Assembly (NCBI RefSeq): GCF_025244925.1
Contig: NZ_CP104275.1
Coordinates: 1,550,001-1,614,000 of the forward strand
DNA length: 64,000 nucleotides
Reading direction: 5' to 3'
DNA from: Arthrobacter zhaoxinii
Lineage (GTDB): Bacteria > Actinomycetota > Actinomycetes > Actinomycetales > Micrococcaceae
Shown: in pieces, positions 52,299-62,167 of the stretch
How positions within the stretch are numbered: position 1 is the stretch's first letter
Layout of the letters: each line of letters starts with the position of its first letter
Translations under genes and position numbers: made by a program
Notes under the pieces: model-generated
What the model was told of the DNA's origin: nothing
Seen by the model: only the letters and a program-made list of their open reading frames with translations
Database searches by the model: none

Positions 52299-52342
52299 CA
52301 CCAAATGAGCGACCGAAGATACGAAAATTCAGGAGGAGCCCC
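52299..52342. repeat. Toxin-tail remnant before immunity copy 7
   Basis: Reads HQMSDRRYENSGGAP in frame, alignable with the orphan toxin's HQMSDKRYQEAGGDP. Equivalent to the remnant before copy 5. Confidence 0.65.
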
Positions 52343-52864
52343 ATGGTCAAGAATCGAAGAGTTTCAGCGCCGAAAGGCGGCGACATCTTCACGATTCCGT
52401 TAGATGACGACCGGGTGGCGCTGGGGCAAGTTATCTCGTCGCTTCATGCCGCGTATTACATAGTCGTATTCGATTCTGCGGTACCAGCGAACGAAGTTCC
52501 ATTACTAATTCCAGAGGTGCTCCAAACCAAACCCTTCCTCGCTGGGCTAACCTTCGATGCCCTTATTCGTCACGGGCACTGGCAGGTAGTTGACCAGCGA
52601 CCGGTCGATAGCGAAAAGTTCCTGCCTGCATATAAGACAGGCACGAGGCAGTTGGGGAACTGTATGATCGAGAACTTCAAGGGAGAAGTGTGGCGACCGG
52701 CCACTCCATTGGAGGAAGAGATGATCCCGTTCAGACGAGACACCTCGCCAATTCGTTTTGAAATGGCTATGAAAGCCCACATTGGTTTGGAGCCGTGGGA
52801 CGAGTCATATGAACGCCTTCGGGTTGGAGACGTGATCACCAGTGCGGATCTTTTTGGCGGTTAG
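52343..52864 (+). CDS. Imm26-like immunity protein, copy 7
   Basis: 173 residues, intact member of the diverged subfamily (KGGDIFTIPLDDDRVALGQV; FDALIRHGHWQVVDQRPVDS; RLRVGDVITSADLFGG). AGGAGGAGCCCC precedes its ATG, a much better ribosome-binding site than the other copies have. Its sister, copy 5, is frameshifted, so this is the functional representative. Confidence 0.75.
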   Translation: MVKNRRVSAPKGGDIFTIPLDDDRVALGQVISSLHAAYYIVVFDSAVPANEVPLLIPEVLQTKPFLAGLTFDALIRHGHWQVVDQRPVDSEKFLPAYKTGTRQLGNCMIENFKGEVWRPATPLEEEMIPFRRDTSPIRFEMAMKAHIGLEPWDESYERLRVGDVITSADLFGG

Positions 52865-52971
52865 GAAGACGAAGCCAGAGCACGACGAGTCTCATATGTA
52901 GAAGGAGTGCCGGGAGTCGGTGGGACCGTTCAGCAAATGAACGCACGGAAAACCTTCACACAGGGAACTGC

Positions 52972-53568
52972 ATGAGGTTTGACGCAAAATCATTAGCGCC
53001 CTTGGGGCTGGATCCGGTCGGCTTCCTGACCTATATTTTGCTCACCCAGACGGGACGCCGGATGTTGAGCGCACGAAGGACTATATGGAGACGATTCAGG
53101 CTGTGCGGCGGTTCGCAAGGCGGGCGGTACCGCCTCGGTCCTGCTTTCTGTTCTGAAGAGCTCGACCTGGGACTAATAGTCAAGGAGACCGTTGAACCAA
53201 TGGTAGGAAATGAATCACTGCCTGCTCTGTACGGCCACATGATCGAGTACGGGATAATCGACCTTCACCCATGGTTTCTTCTGCGAGGAGAAGACCAGTT
53301 ATGGCGAGCTCAGCATATTGAGAAGGTATTCCCGGGCTGGGAGGTCATTCCCTTTGCCCGTCGGACTGATAATGATGACGTGGCGTGCTGGACCGGCAGC
53401 AAGGTTGTAGTAACCGATGACTGGGATCTGATTTGGAAGAACGGGGCGCCGCTGCGTTGGGTCGCACGTGAGTACGCCTCCATGGAGGACTGGTTCCTCG
53501 CTGCCTCCCAGGACTTCATCGAGCACTACTTGAGCGGAGGCGGCGGAAGCAATGTGGGAGCAACGTGA
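52972..53568 (+). CDS. Hypothetical protein, possible SUKH-like immunity
   Basis: 198 residues. The C-terminal part (FPGWEVIPFARRTDNDDVACW, then EYASMEDWFLAASQDFIEHY) has the look of SMI1/KNR4-type (SUKH) immunity proteins: W-x-V-x-P-F-A, an acidic DD and a Trp/Phe-rich end. The first 75 residues do not fit that family and could be a frameshifted or foreign N-terminus; ATG 53200 is an alternative start. AGGGA precedes ATG 52972. Confidence 0.5.
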   Translation: MRFDAKSLAPLGLDPVGFLTYILLTQTGRRMLSARRTIWRRFRLCGGSQGGRYRLGPAFCSEELDLGLIVKETVEPMVGNESLPALYGHMIEYGIIDLHPWFLLRGEDQLWRAQHIEKVFPGWEVIPFARRTDNDDVACWTGSKVVVTDDWDLIWKNGAPLRWVAREYASMEDWFLAASQDFIEHYLSGGGGSNVGAT

Positions 53569-53601
53569 CGTCCTCAGTACTTCGGGATTGGAATAGTCAC
53601 C

Positions 53602-53949
53602 GTGAATTATGTTGACGATGCTGTACGGAATATATCGAGGTTCGCTGAACTGTTGAGCCTGGTGGGACTCCCGGAGCTGGGCGAGAATTGTAAAAAGCTC
53701 GCAGAAAGACTGGACCGTGATAGGTCCGATCAGACTCTAAGTGATACCCGTAATTGGATTAGGGAAACCTTTAAATACCAAGGCAGTGGAAGCATCCCTG
53801 ATCGATATGTGGCACAAGAGGACGGTTCAGCCGATCTTGTCCTGACCACGGAGTATCACGGGCTTATACATACCCTCGGCGCCTTCGTCTGCGACGGCCA
53901 TGAGATCAGCCGCCAGGCCAACCGGAACAGCGGTCCACACGGGTCCTAA
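53602..53949 (+). CDS. Small hypothetical protein of the immunity region
   Basis: 115 residues, GTG start. Helical N-terminal half (SRFAELLSLVGLPELGENCK) and a C-terminal half ending GAFVCDGHEISRQA. No motif recognised. Located with immunity genes and 34 bp after the SUKH-like gene, so probably part of the same block. Confidence 0.5.
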   Translation: MNYVDDAVRNISRFAELLSLVGLPELGENCKKLAERLDRDRSDQTLSDTRNWIRETFKYQGSGSIPDRYVAQEDGSADLVLTTEYHGLIHTLGAFVCDGHEISRQANRNSGPHGS

Positions 53950-53988
53950 GCCGACTACTGGGGTTGACGGACTAAGGCCGGCGGCAGC

Positions 53989-54633
53989 CTAAAGCCCGAT
54001 GTCGGCGCTTTCCAGCAGGGCGACGGCGTCCGGCTGGCCCTCGTACATCACCAGCGCATGCCCGGTCCGGCCGTGGGCGTGCAGCAGCAGCTCACAGGGC
54101 TCGCCGACAATCGCCACCGAAACCGGAGCGCGTTTGGCCACGTGCCGGGGACCGTCCGGGCGGACCAGCACAATGCCCAGGTCCACGCCGCGGTACAGGA
54201 TGGCAGCACGCTTGATCAGTTCGGCCCACAAGGCATCCGAATAGTCCGAATCCAGGGCGCGCGGCGCCCAGCGGTCCGAGGCACGGCGGATGTCTTCAGT
54301 GTGCACAAAGTACTCGCTGAGGTTGGCGCTGTTATCCACCGATTTGAGGTGCATGGGGGAGAGGCGGGGCGGGCCGGCCCGGAAGGCTCGGACCAGCTTG
54401 CCGTAGCCTTCCGTGGTGGACGCTTTCTGCGCCGTTTCCTCCAGCGCCTTGTCCGTGCGCGCCGCCAGGGGCTTGATGAACATGCCCAGGGCAGCACTCA
54501 TACGGTGCTCGCGCAGGTACAGATGAGCTGCGAGCTCCTTGGTCTGCCACCCCTCGCAAAGCGTGGGTGCATTGGGCCCGGCTGCAAGCAGCGTCTCGGC
54601 CAGGACTTCACGGGACGGATCAACGAAATGCAT
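53989..54633 (-). CDS. TIGR03085-type (mycothiol-dependent isomerase-like) protein
   Basis: 214 residues. It has the DinB/MDMPI-type start HFVDPSREVLAETLLAAGPN and the conserved TLCEGWQTKELAAHL, in which His acts as a metal ligand, with a second His in EYFVHTEDIRRA. Members are actinobacterial proteins related to maleylpyruvate isomerase, with mycothiol- or metal-linked chemistry proposed. ATG 54633 is more usual than 54651. Its last 205 bp are duplicated at 50908-51114. Confidence 0.8.
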   Translation of the reverse strand: MHFVDPSREVLAETLLAAGPNAPTLCEGWQTKELAAHLYLREHRMSAALGMFIKPLAARTDKALEETAQKASTTEGYGKLVRAFRAGPPRLSPMHLKSVDNSANLSEYFVHTEDIRRASDRWAPRALDSDYSDALWAELIKRAAILYRGVDLGIVLVRPDGPRHVAKRAPVSVAIVGEPCELLLHAHGRTGHALVMYEGQPDAVALLESADIGL

Positions 54634-54733
54634 CACTGCTGAAACTAGCATGGAACCCGGTGTTTCGGCGGGGCTGCGGCTCCAATTCGCGCGCGCGGCG
54701 GCGTTTTAGTGCCGGGCAGTAGAATCGGTAGCG

Positions 54734-55120
54734 ATGCTTCCTTCACCTTCCCCCCAGAATCCGCCGGCTGCCCTCGATCCGGAGCTCGCCGCGTCGCTCA
54801 AGCGCGACGACGCCGGGCTGGTGGCCGCCGTCATCCAGCAGTACGACACCAACCAGGTCCTGATGCTCGGCTGGATGGATGACGAAGCCCTGCACCGCAC
54901 CCTGACCACGGGCCGGGTGACGTTCTGGTCCCGCTCCCGGCAGGAGTACTGGCGCAAGGGGGACACCTCCGGACATGTGCAGTGGGTGAAGTCCGTAGCA
55001 GTGGACTGCGACGGTGACGCCCTGCTGGTCCGCGTGGACCAGGTGGGAGCGGCCTGCCACACCGGCACCCGCACCTGCTTCGACGGCCGTGAGCTGCCCG
55101 CCGTCGTCGGCGCTGCCTAA
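54734..55120 (+). CDS. hisI: Phosphoribosyl-AMP cyclohydrolase
   Basis: 128 residues, stand-alone HisI, step three of histidine biosynthesis. Metal-binding DCDGD and the Cys pair CHTGTRTC are present, as is [33 protein letters not shown] at 54720-54725 lies just before the ATG, so the transcript may have a very short leader. It heads the his/trp cluster; hisE is 22 kb away, as often in actinobacteria. Confidence 0.95.
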   Translation: MLPSPSPQNPPAALDPELAASLKRDDAGLVAAVIQQYDTNQVLMLGWMDDEALHRTLTTGRVTFWSRSRQEYWRKGDTSGHVQWVKSVAVDCDGDALLVRVDQVGAACHTGTRTCFDGRELPAVVGAA

Positions 55121-55163
55121 GACCGAAGCTCCACCACCACCGCAGGGAAGAAGTAGGAACAAC

Positions 55164-56734
<1,571 letters not shown>

Positions 56735-56738
<4 letters not shown>

Positions 56739-57400
56739 GCACCACCACCCCCCGCTGGGGCCGCAAGGGTACCGTCATCATGGGGACCGTCCTCCTGGCA
56801 GCCCTGGCCTTCGGCACCACCACCCGCACCTGGCTCAACGTCACCCTCCCCGCCACGGACGTGGTGACGCCCGACGTCGCCGTCTCGGGCAGCGATGCCG
56901 CCACCGCCGTCACGGCGTTCGCCGTGGTCGGTGTCGCCGCCGCCCTGGCCGCCGGAATTGCCGGCCGGATTGCCCGCTGGGTCATCGCCGTCATCATCGC
57001 GGTCTCCGGGATCGGCGTGGCCGTGGCCAGCTACCGGATCATCACCGACCCCCTGCAGGGCGCGGCCGGCGCCATCGGCAAGGCGATCGGCGTCAGTTCC
57101 GCCGAGGGCACCGTGGCGGAACTGACCGTCATGCCGTACGCCGCCCTGGCCATCGGGATCCTGATTGCCCTGGCCGGTGTCTGGCTCGCCCTCGCGGGCC
57201 GGTACTGGACGACGTCGCGCCGTTACGCCCCGACGGCGGAGCCCGCCGCCGGAGCCACCGCCGCGGACTCCGCGGAAGGAACCGCCGCGCCCGGCCCGGA
57301 CGTACGCAGCCGGAAGGACGCCGCGTCAGGCCCGCCCGTCGACGAAATCGACAGCTGGGACCGGCTTACCCGCGGCGAGGATCCCACCGACCCCAAGTAG
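56735..57400 (+). CDS. Tryptophan-associated transmembrane protein (TIGR02234 type)
   Basis: 221 residues with four TM helices (about 13-30, 53-74, 79-100 and 132-153) and a disordered Ala/Glu-rich tail. A short extracellular loop contains WLNVTLPATDVV, as in the family that sits between trpE and trpC in actinobacteria. GTG start overlaps the trpE stop (GTGA). Probably a Trp-related transporter or regulator; role unproven. Confidence 0.85.
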
Positions 57401-57510
57401 GTCCACCCACCAGACCACCGGATTGCGCCGAACACCGGAGCAATATGTGAAAGGGTTTCCGCCCAGTAATGGCAGAATGGAAACCAGATTCGTTAACGAG
57501 GAGATTCATC

Positions 57511-57804
57511 ATGAGCACAAACGCCACAGACCAGCACCTGGGAGCGGGCCAGGAAAACGCGGGCGAAAGCCACGCCAGCATTCACGACGAGACCATCGGG
57601 CACGGCAACACCCCCGCCGCCTGGGCCTGCGTACTGATCATGATTATCGGCGCTGCTGTGTCCTCTGTTGCCTACTGCATGGCCAGCTACGTTGGCTTCT
57701 TTGCGGGCATCGCCGTGATGCTGGTCGGCCTGCTGGTCGGCTTCATCATGCGCAAGGCAGGCTACGGCGTCAACGGATCGAAGCTGAAGAAAAGCAGCCA
57801 CTGA
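57511..57804 (+). CDS. Small membrane protein (DUF6704/HGxxP type)
   Basis: 97 residues. A hydrophilic N-terminus with HGNTPAAWACV leads into two TM helices (about 38-58 and 60-82). The HG-T-P-A-A-W motif marks the family that precedes trpC in Micrococcales. ATG 57511 follows GAGGAGA. The trpC GTG immediately follows its stop with no spacer, so the two are co-translated. Confidence 0.8.
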   Translation: MSTNATDQHLGAGQENAGESHASIHDETIGHGNTPAAWACVLIMIIGAAVSSVAYCMASYVGFFAGIAVMLVGLLVGFIMRKAGYGVNGSKLKKSSH

Positions 57805-58641
57805 GTGAGCGTTCTCGACGACATCATTGCCGGCGTTCGGGAGGACCTTTCCGAACGCCGGCAAAGTGTCCCGCTCGAGCAGGTCCGCGGCCAGGCGCTG
57901 CAGGCACCGGCACCGCTGGACGCCTACGCAGCGCTGGGCGGAACAGCCGAACCCCGCACCGAGCTGCGGGTCATCGCCGAGGTCAAACGCAGCAGCCCCT
58001 CCAAGGGTGAGCTCGCAGACATTGCCGACCCCGCTTCGCTGGCCGCAGCGTATGAGCGCGGGGGAGCCGCCGTCATCAGCGTGCTCACCGAACAGCGCCG
58101 GTTCCGGGGTTCCCTCGCGGACCTGGACGCCGTCCGCGCCGCCGTCGGCATCCCCGTGCTGCGCAAGGACTTCACCGTCGACGAGTACCAGATCTGGGAA
58201 GCACGCGCCCACGGCGCAGACCTCATCCTGCTCATTGTCGCGGCTCTGGACGACGATCAGCTGCGCCGCTTCCTGGACATCACGCACGAATTGGGTATGA
58301 ACGCCCTGGTCGAGACGCACACCGCAGACGAAGTAAACCGGGCCGTCGCCCTGGGGGCGCGGATCATCGGCATCAACGTCCGCAACCTCAAAACGCTCGA
58401 CGTTGACCGCTCAGTGTTCGCCGCCCTGGCCGGCAGCATTCCCGCCGGCCCCGTGGTCATTGCCGAGTCCGGCGTCCGTGACGCCGCCGACGTCGAGCAC
58501 TACGCTTCCAACGGAGCCAACGCCGTGCTGGTGGGCGAAGCCCTCGTGAAGCACGCATCCCCGGCCGAAACCATCGGCGAGTTCACCGCCGCCGGCGCCA
58601 AGGCCCTGGCTGCCCGCGCCCGGCTCCACGGTGAAAGCTGA
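57805..58641 (+). CDS. trpC: Indole-3-glycerol-phosphate synthase
   Basis: 278-residue (beta/alpha)8 barrel. Active-site motifs are VIAEVKRSSPSKG (catalytic Lys and Glu), VLRKDFTVDEYQI, IGINVRNLKT and VIAESGVRDAADV. Closes the indole ring of CdRP. GTG start immediately after the previous stop codon. Followed by a 67-bp gap containing a nested hairpin before trpB. Confidence 0.95.
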   Translation: MSVLDDIIAGVREDLSERRQSVPLEQVRGQALQAPAPLDAYAALGGTAEPRTELRVIAEVKRSSPSKGELADIADPASLAAAYERGGAAVISVLTEQRRFRGSLADLDAVRAAVGIPVLRKDFTVDEYQIWEARAHGADLILLIVAALDDDQLRRFLDITHELGMNALVETHTADEVNRAVALGARIIGINVRNLKTLDVDRSVFAALAGSIPAGPVVIAESGVRDAADVEHYASNGANAVLVGEALVKHASPAETIGEFTAAGAKALAARARLHGES

Positions 58642-58657
58642 CCCCTAGCACCACCAC

Positions 58658-58697
58658 CCTGTCCGGGCAGGAACGGCCCGGGCCTAAGCAGGACAGG
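58658..58697. promoter_or_regulatory. Nested hairpin between trpC and trpB
   Basis: CCTGTCC (58658-58664) pairs with GGACAGG (58691-58697) and encloses CCGGGC/GCCCGG. No T-run follows. It may be a processing or stability element in the trp mRNA. Confidence 0.35.
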
Positions 58698-58708
58698 ACA
58701 CAAAGCCC

Positions 58709-60070
58709 ATGATCGGGAAGTCGGAACAGGCTCAGGCAGCAGGAGCTGCCGCGGAAACCGGAAGCGGAAGCGTCACGGAGGCCTTCCTGAACGGGGGAGT
58801 GTCCTCCCTGCGCCACGCCTCCGGCCCGTACTTCGGCGAGTACGGCGGCCGCTGGATGCCCGAATCCCTGATCGCTGCCCTGGACGAACTGGAAGACACC
58901 TTCGAAAAGGCCAAGGCCGATCCGGAGTTCACCGCCCAGGTGGCTGACCTGAACAAGAACTACTCCGGCCGCCCGTCGCTGCTCACCGAAGCCAAGCGCT
59001 TCTCCGAACACGCCGGCGGAGTGCGGATCTTCCTCAAGCGCGAAGACCTCAACCACACCGGCTCCCACAAGATCAACAACGTCCTGGGCCAGGCACTGCT
59101 CGCCAAGCGGATGGGCAAGACCCGGGTCATCGCCGAGACCGGCGCCGGACAGCACGGCGTAGCCAGCGCCACCGCCGCGGCCCTGCTCGGCCTGGAATGC
59201 GTGGTTTACATGGGGGCCGAGGACTGCCGCCGCCAGGCCCTGAACGTGGCCCGGATGGAACTGCTCGGCGCCAAGGTCATTCCGGTGACCAACGGCTCCC
59301 AGACGCTGAAGGACGCCATCAACGAGGCGCTGCGGGACTGGGTCGCGAACGTGGACAACACCCACTACCTGCTCGGCACCGCAGCCGGGGCGCATCCGTT
59401 CCCGGCCATGGTCCGCTACTTCCACGAAGTGATCGGCGAAGAAGCCCGCGCCCAGATGCTGGAGCAGGCCGGCCGGCTGCCGGACGCGGTGTGTGCCTGC
59501 ATCGGCGGCGGCTCCAACGCCATCGGCATCTTCCACGGCTTCCTCGACGATCCCGACGTGAAGATCTACGGCTTCGAGGCCGGCGGCGACGGCGTCGAAA
59601 CCGGCCGCCACGCCGCCACCATCACCCTCGGCCGGCCCGGCGTGCTGCACGGTGCCCGCTCCTACCTGATGCAGGACGACGACGGCCAGACGGTCGAATC
59701 CCACTCCATCTCCGCAGGGCTGGACTACCCCGGAGTCGGACCCGAACACGCCTACCTGGCCGACATCGGGCGGGTCAGCTACGAACCGATCACCGATGCC
59801 GAGGCCATGGACGCCTTCCAGCTGCTCTGCCGCACCGAAGGCATCATCCCCGCAATCGAATCCGCCCACGCCCTGGCCGGTGCCATCAAGGTGGGCCAGC
59901 GCCTGGCCGCCGAGGCGGCCGGCTCCGACGGAAATGTTTCCGAGAAAATCGTGCTGGTGAACCTCTCAGGCCGCGGCGACAAGGACGTGGCAACCGCCGC
60001 GGAATGGTTCAACCTGCTGGACGAGCGCTCAGCCGAAGCAGAAATCGGCAAAGAAGGGGAACAGCTGTGA
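58709..60070 (+). CDS. trpB: Tryptophan synthase beta subunit
   Basis: 453 residues, longer than average by an Ala/Glu-rich N-terminal extension (about 1-35). PLP-binding Lys is in [14 protein letters not shown], catalytic Glu in ETGAGQHG, and the phosphate-binding loop is GGGSNA. Condenses indole with serine. Overlaps trpA by 4 bp (GTGA), the usual coupling for the alpha2beta2 complex. Confidence 0.95.
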   Translation: MIGKSEQAQAAGAAAETGSGSVTEAFLNGGVSSLRHASGPYFGEYGGRWMPESLIAALDELEDTFEKAKADPEFTAQVADLNKNYSGRPSLLTEAKRFSEHAGGVRIFLKREDLNHTGSHKINNVLGQALLAKRMGKTRVIAETGAGQHGVASATAAALLGLECVVYMGAEDCRRQALNVARMELLGAKVIPVTNGSQTLKDAINEALRDWVANVDNTHYLLGTAAGAHPFPAMVRYFHEVIGEEARAQMLEQAGRLPDAVCACIGGGSNAIGIFHGFLDDPDVKIYGFEAGGDGVETGRHAATITLGRPGVLHGARSYLMQDDDGQTVESHSISAGLDYPGVGPEHAYLADIGRVSYEPITDAEAMDAFQLLCRTEGIIPAIESAHALAGAIKVGQRLAAEAAGSDGNVSEKIVLVNLSGRGDKDVATAAEWFNLLDERSAEAEIGKEGEQL

Positions 60071-60876
60071 GCACCGAGGCAACGCAGAGCAAGTCCGCCG
60101 CAGCCATTGACCGGGCCGCCGCCCAGGGGCGGGCCGCGCTCATCGGCTACCTGCCCGCCGGCTACCCCACCGTGGAAGCCACCATCGCCGCAGGCATCGC
60201 CCTGGTGGAAAACGGTGCGGACCTGATCGAAATCGGCATCCCGTACTCCGACCCCGTGATGGACGGGCACGTCATCCAGGCCGCCACCACGCAGGCGCTG
60301 GCGGACGGCTTCCGTGTAGCGCAGGTATTCGACGTCGTTGCCGGCATCACCGCCGCCACCGACGCCGCCGTGCTGGTCATGACCTACTGGAACCCCGTGG
60401 TCCGGATGGGCGTGGACGAGTTCTCCCGCCGCCTGGCCGAAGCCGGGGGAGCAGGGCTGATCACCCCGGACCTGGTTCCGGATGAAGCCTCCGAATGGCT
60501 GGAAGCCTCCGACAAGTACGGCCTGGACCGCGTCTTCCTGGTCGCCCCGTCCTCCACCGAGGCCCGGATGAAGAGCACCGTGGCCGCCAGCCGCGGCTTC
60601 GTCTACGCCGTCTCCATCATGGGCGTCACCGGCGCGCGGGACAGCGTCAGCGACGCCGCCCAGAGCGTTGTCAGCGCCGCCCGCGACGCCGGCGCCGAAC
60701 GCGTCTGCGTGGGACTGGGCGTCTCCCGTGCCGAACACGTCCGCGAAATCGGCGCCTACGCCGACGGCGTCATTGTGGGCACCGCCCTGGTGGCGGCCCT
60801 GCGCGACGGCGGCACGGACGCCGTCGCTGCCCTCACCCGTGACCTCAGTACCGGAACCCCGAAGGCCAGCCGATGA
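60067..60876 (+). CDS. trpA: Tryptophan synthase alpha subunit
   Basis: 269 residues. Catalytic Glu and Asp lie in [15 protein letters not shown], and phosphate-binding loops in SIMGVTGAR and GLGVS. Splits indole-glycerol phosphate and channels indole to TrpB. GTG 60067 overlaps the trpB stop; an apparent frame far upstream is the antiparallel shadow of trpB. Its stop overlaps the lgt ATG. Confidence 0.95.
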   Translation: MSTEATQSKSAAAIDRAAAQGRAALIGYLPAGYPTVEATIAAGIALVENGADLIEIGIPYSDPVMDGHVIQAATTQALADGFRVAQVFDVVAGITAATDAAVLVMTYWNPVVRMGVDEFSRRLAEAGGAGLITPDLVPDEASEWLEASDKYGLDRVFLVAPSSTEARMKSTVAASRGFVYAVSIMGVTGARDSVSDAAQSVVSAARDAGAERVCVGLGVSRAEHVREIGAYADGVIVGTALVAALRDGGTDAVAALTRDLSTGTPKASR

Positions 60877-61907
60877 ACCCGATGTCCGTGTACGCCAGCA
60901 TCCCCAGCCCGCCCGCTGAGTTCAGCAGCTTCTCACTGGGGCCGCTGACCATCCACGCGTATGCGCTGTGCATCCTGGCCGGCATCATGCTCGCCCTGTG
61001 GCTCACGGCCCGGCGGTGGAAGGCCCGCGGCCTGGACGCGGACGCGGTCTGGGACATCTCCATCTGGGCCATCCCGTTCGGCATTATCGGCGGACGGCTC
61101 TACCACGTGTTCTCCTCCCCGGACGCCTACTTCGGACCGGACGGGGACCTGTCCCTCATTCCGCAGATCTGGCTCGGCGGGCTGGGTATCTGGGGTGCGG
61201 TGGCCCTCGGCGCCGTCGGTGCCTGGATCGGCTGCCGCCGGGCGGGCATCAAGCTCTCCACCTTCGCCGACGCCGGCGCCCCCGGGCTGCTGCTGGCCCA
61301 GGCCGTGGGCCGCTGGGGCAACTGGTTCAACCAGGAACTGTTCGGCTCCGAAACGGACGCACCCTGGGGCCTGGAAATCGACGCGGACAACGCCAATTTC
61401 CCCGCCGATGCCGCCCCCGGCACCACGTTCCACCCCACCTTCCTCTACGAGTCGCTCTGGAACCTGGCCGGCGTGGCCCTGCTCCTGCTGCTGGACCGCC
61501 GGTTCCGGCTCCGCGGCGGCCGCCTGTTCTGGATTTACGCCGCCTTCTACACCGCCGGACGGCTCTGGATAGAGGTGCTGCGCATCGACGATGCCGAAAT
61601 GATTACGCTGCTCGGCGTCACACAACGCCTTAATGTGTGGACCAGCGTGCTGATCCTGGCCGTCTCCATCGCGATGTTCATTTACCTCACGCTCAAGGCA
61701 CGCAAGGGCGGCGAGGGCTCGCTGTACCTCCCGGGACGTGAACCTGCGCAGGGAAGCGGTATTACCGCAGCAGATAACAAGAATGAAACAGAAGCGGGGA
61801 ATGCGGAATCGGCATCAGCAGAACGCCCGGTGCGTGCTAATCTCGCAGAGACAAAAACCGAGGATTCCCTTCCTCACCGGTCCAGGAACAACGGACCTTC
61901 TGCCTGA
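60873..61907 (+). CDS. lgt: Prolipoprotein diacylglyceryl transferase
   Basis: 344 residues, integral membrane. The family signature GRWGNWFNQELFG is present, plus HPTFLYESLWN and the early GGRLYHVF. Transfers diacylglycerol to the lipobox Cys of exported lipoproteins such as the one at 35.1 kb. Long hydrophilic C-terminal tail (about 285-344), common in actinobacteria. Translationally coupled to trpA (ATGA), as in related genomes. Confidence 0.95.
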   Translation: MNPMSVYASIPSPPAEFSSFSLGPLTIHAYALCILAGIMLALWLTARRWKARGLDADAVWDISIWAIPFGIIGGRLYHVFSSPDAYFGPDGDLSLIPQIWLGGLGIWGAVALGAVGAWIGCRRAGIKLSTFADAGAPGLLLAQAVGRWGNWFNQELFGSETDAPWGLEIDADNANFPADAAPGTTFHPTFLYESLWNLAGVALLLLLDRRFRLRGGRLFWIYAAFYTAGRLWIEVLRIDDAEMITLLGVTQRLNVWTSVLILAVSIAMFIYLTLKARKGGEGSLYLPGREPAQGSGITAADNKNETEAGNAESASAERPVRANLAETKTEDSLPHRSRNNGPSA

Positions 61908-62167
61908 CCCACAGGGTTACCCTCCCGGTGCTGCAGGCGGAGCCACAGAGACGTGGCGCCAGAGCGCTGCAGCACCGGGCCACCCCTTCCGGAACGCGGC
62001 GGTTACCGGCATCCAGAATTCCTTATAAAAACGGATCAGTTTCCGGGTTTATCAGGGTGAAGTGAGCCGTAAAATCAATCAATGCCGCGGAGCGCCCCCT
62101 CGGGGATCCCGCTGGGGCCAATGCTGTCCCCTCCCAACGCTCTACAAGGGGGAAGGACTCACTTCTT
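61908..62167. other. 260-bp gap before gltB
   Basis: No gene seen. Contains a TTATAAAAACGG stretch (62023-62034), which could hold a promoter, and an imperfect GC-rich stem (around 62080-62120) in the presumed gltB leader. No T-box or riboswitch pattern recognised. Confidence 0.35.

Noticed and set aside
46277..52864. Regularly spaced repeats considered as a CRISPR-like array
   Set aside because: The repeat unit is about 0.7 kb of coding sequence with protein-level conservation; no short repeat-spacer pattern.
53989..54633. TIGR03085 gene as part of the toxin system
   Set aside because: It is on the opposite strand and conserved as a stand-alone actinobacterial gene; only its end was caught in the duplication.
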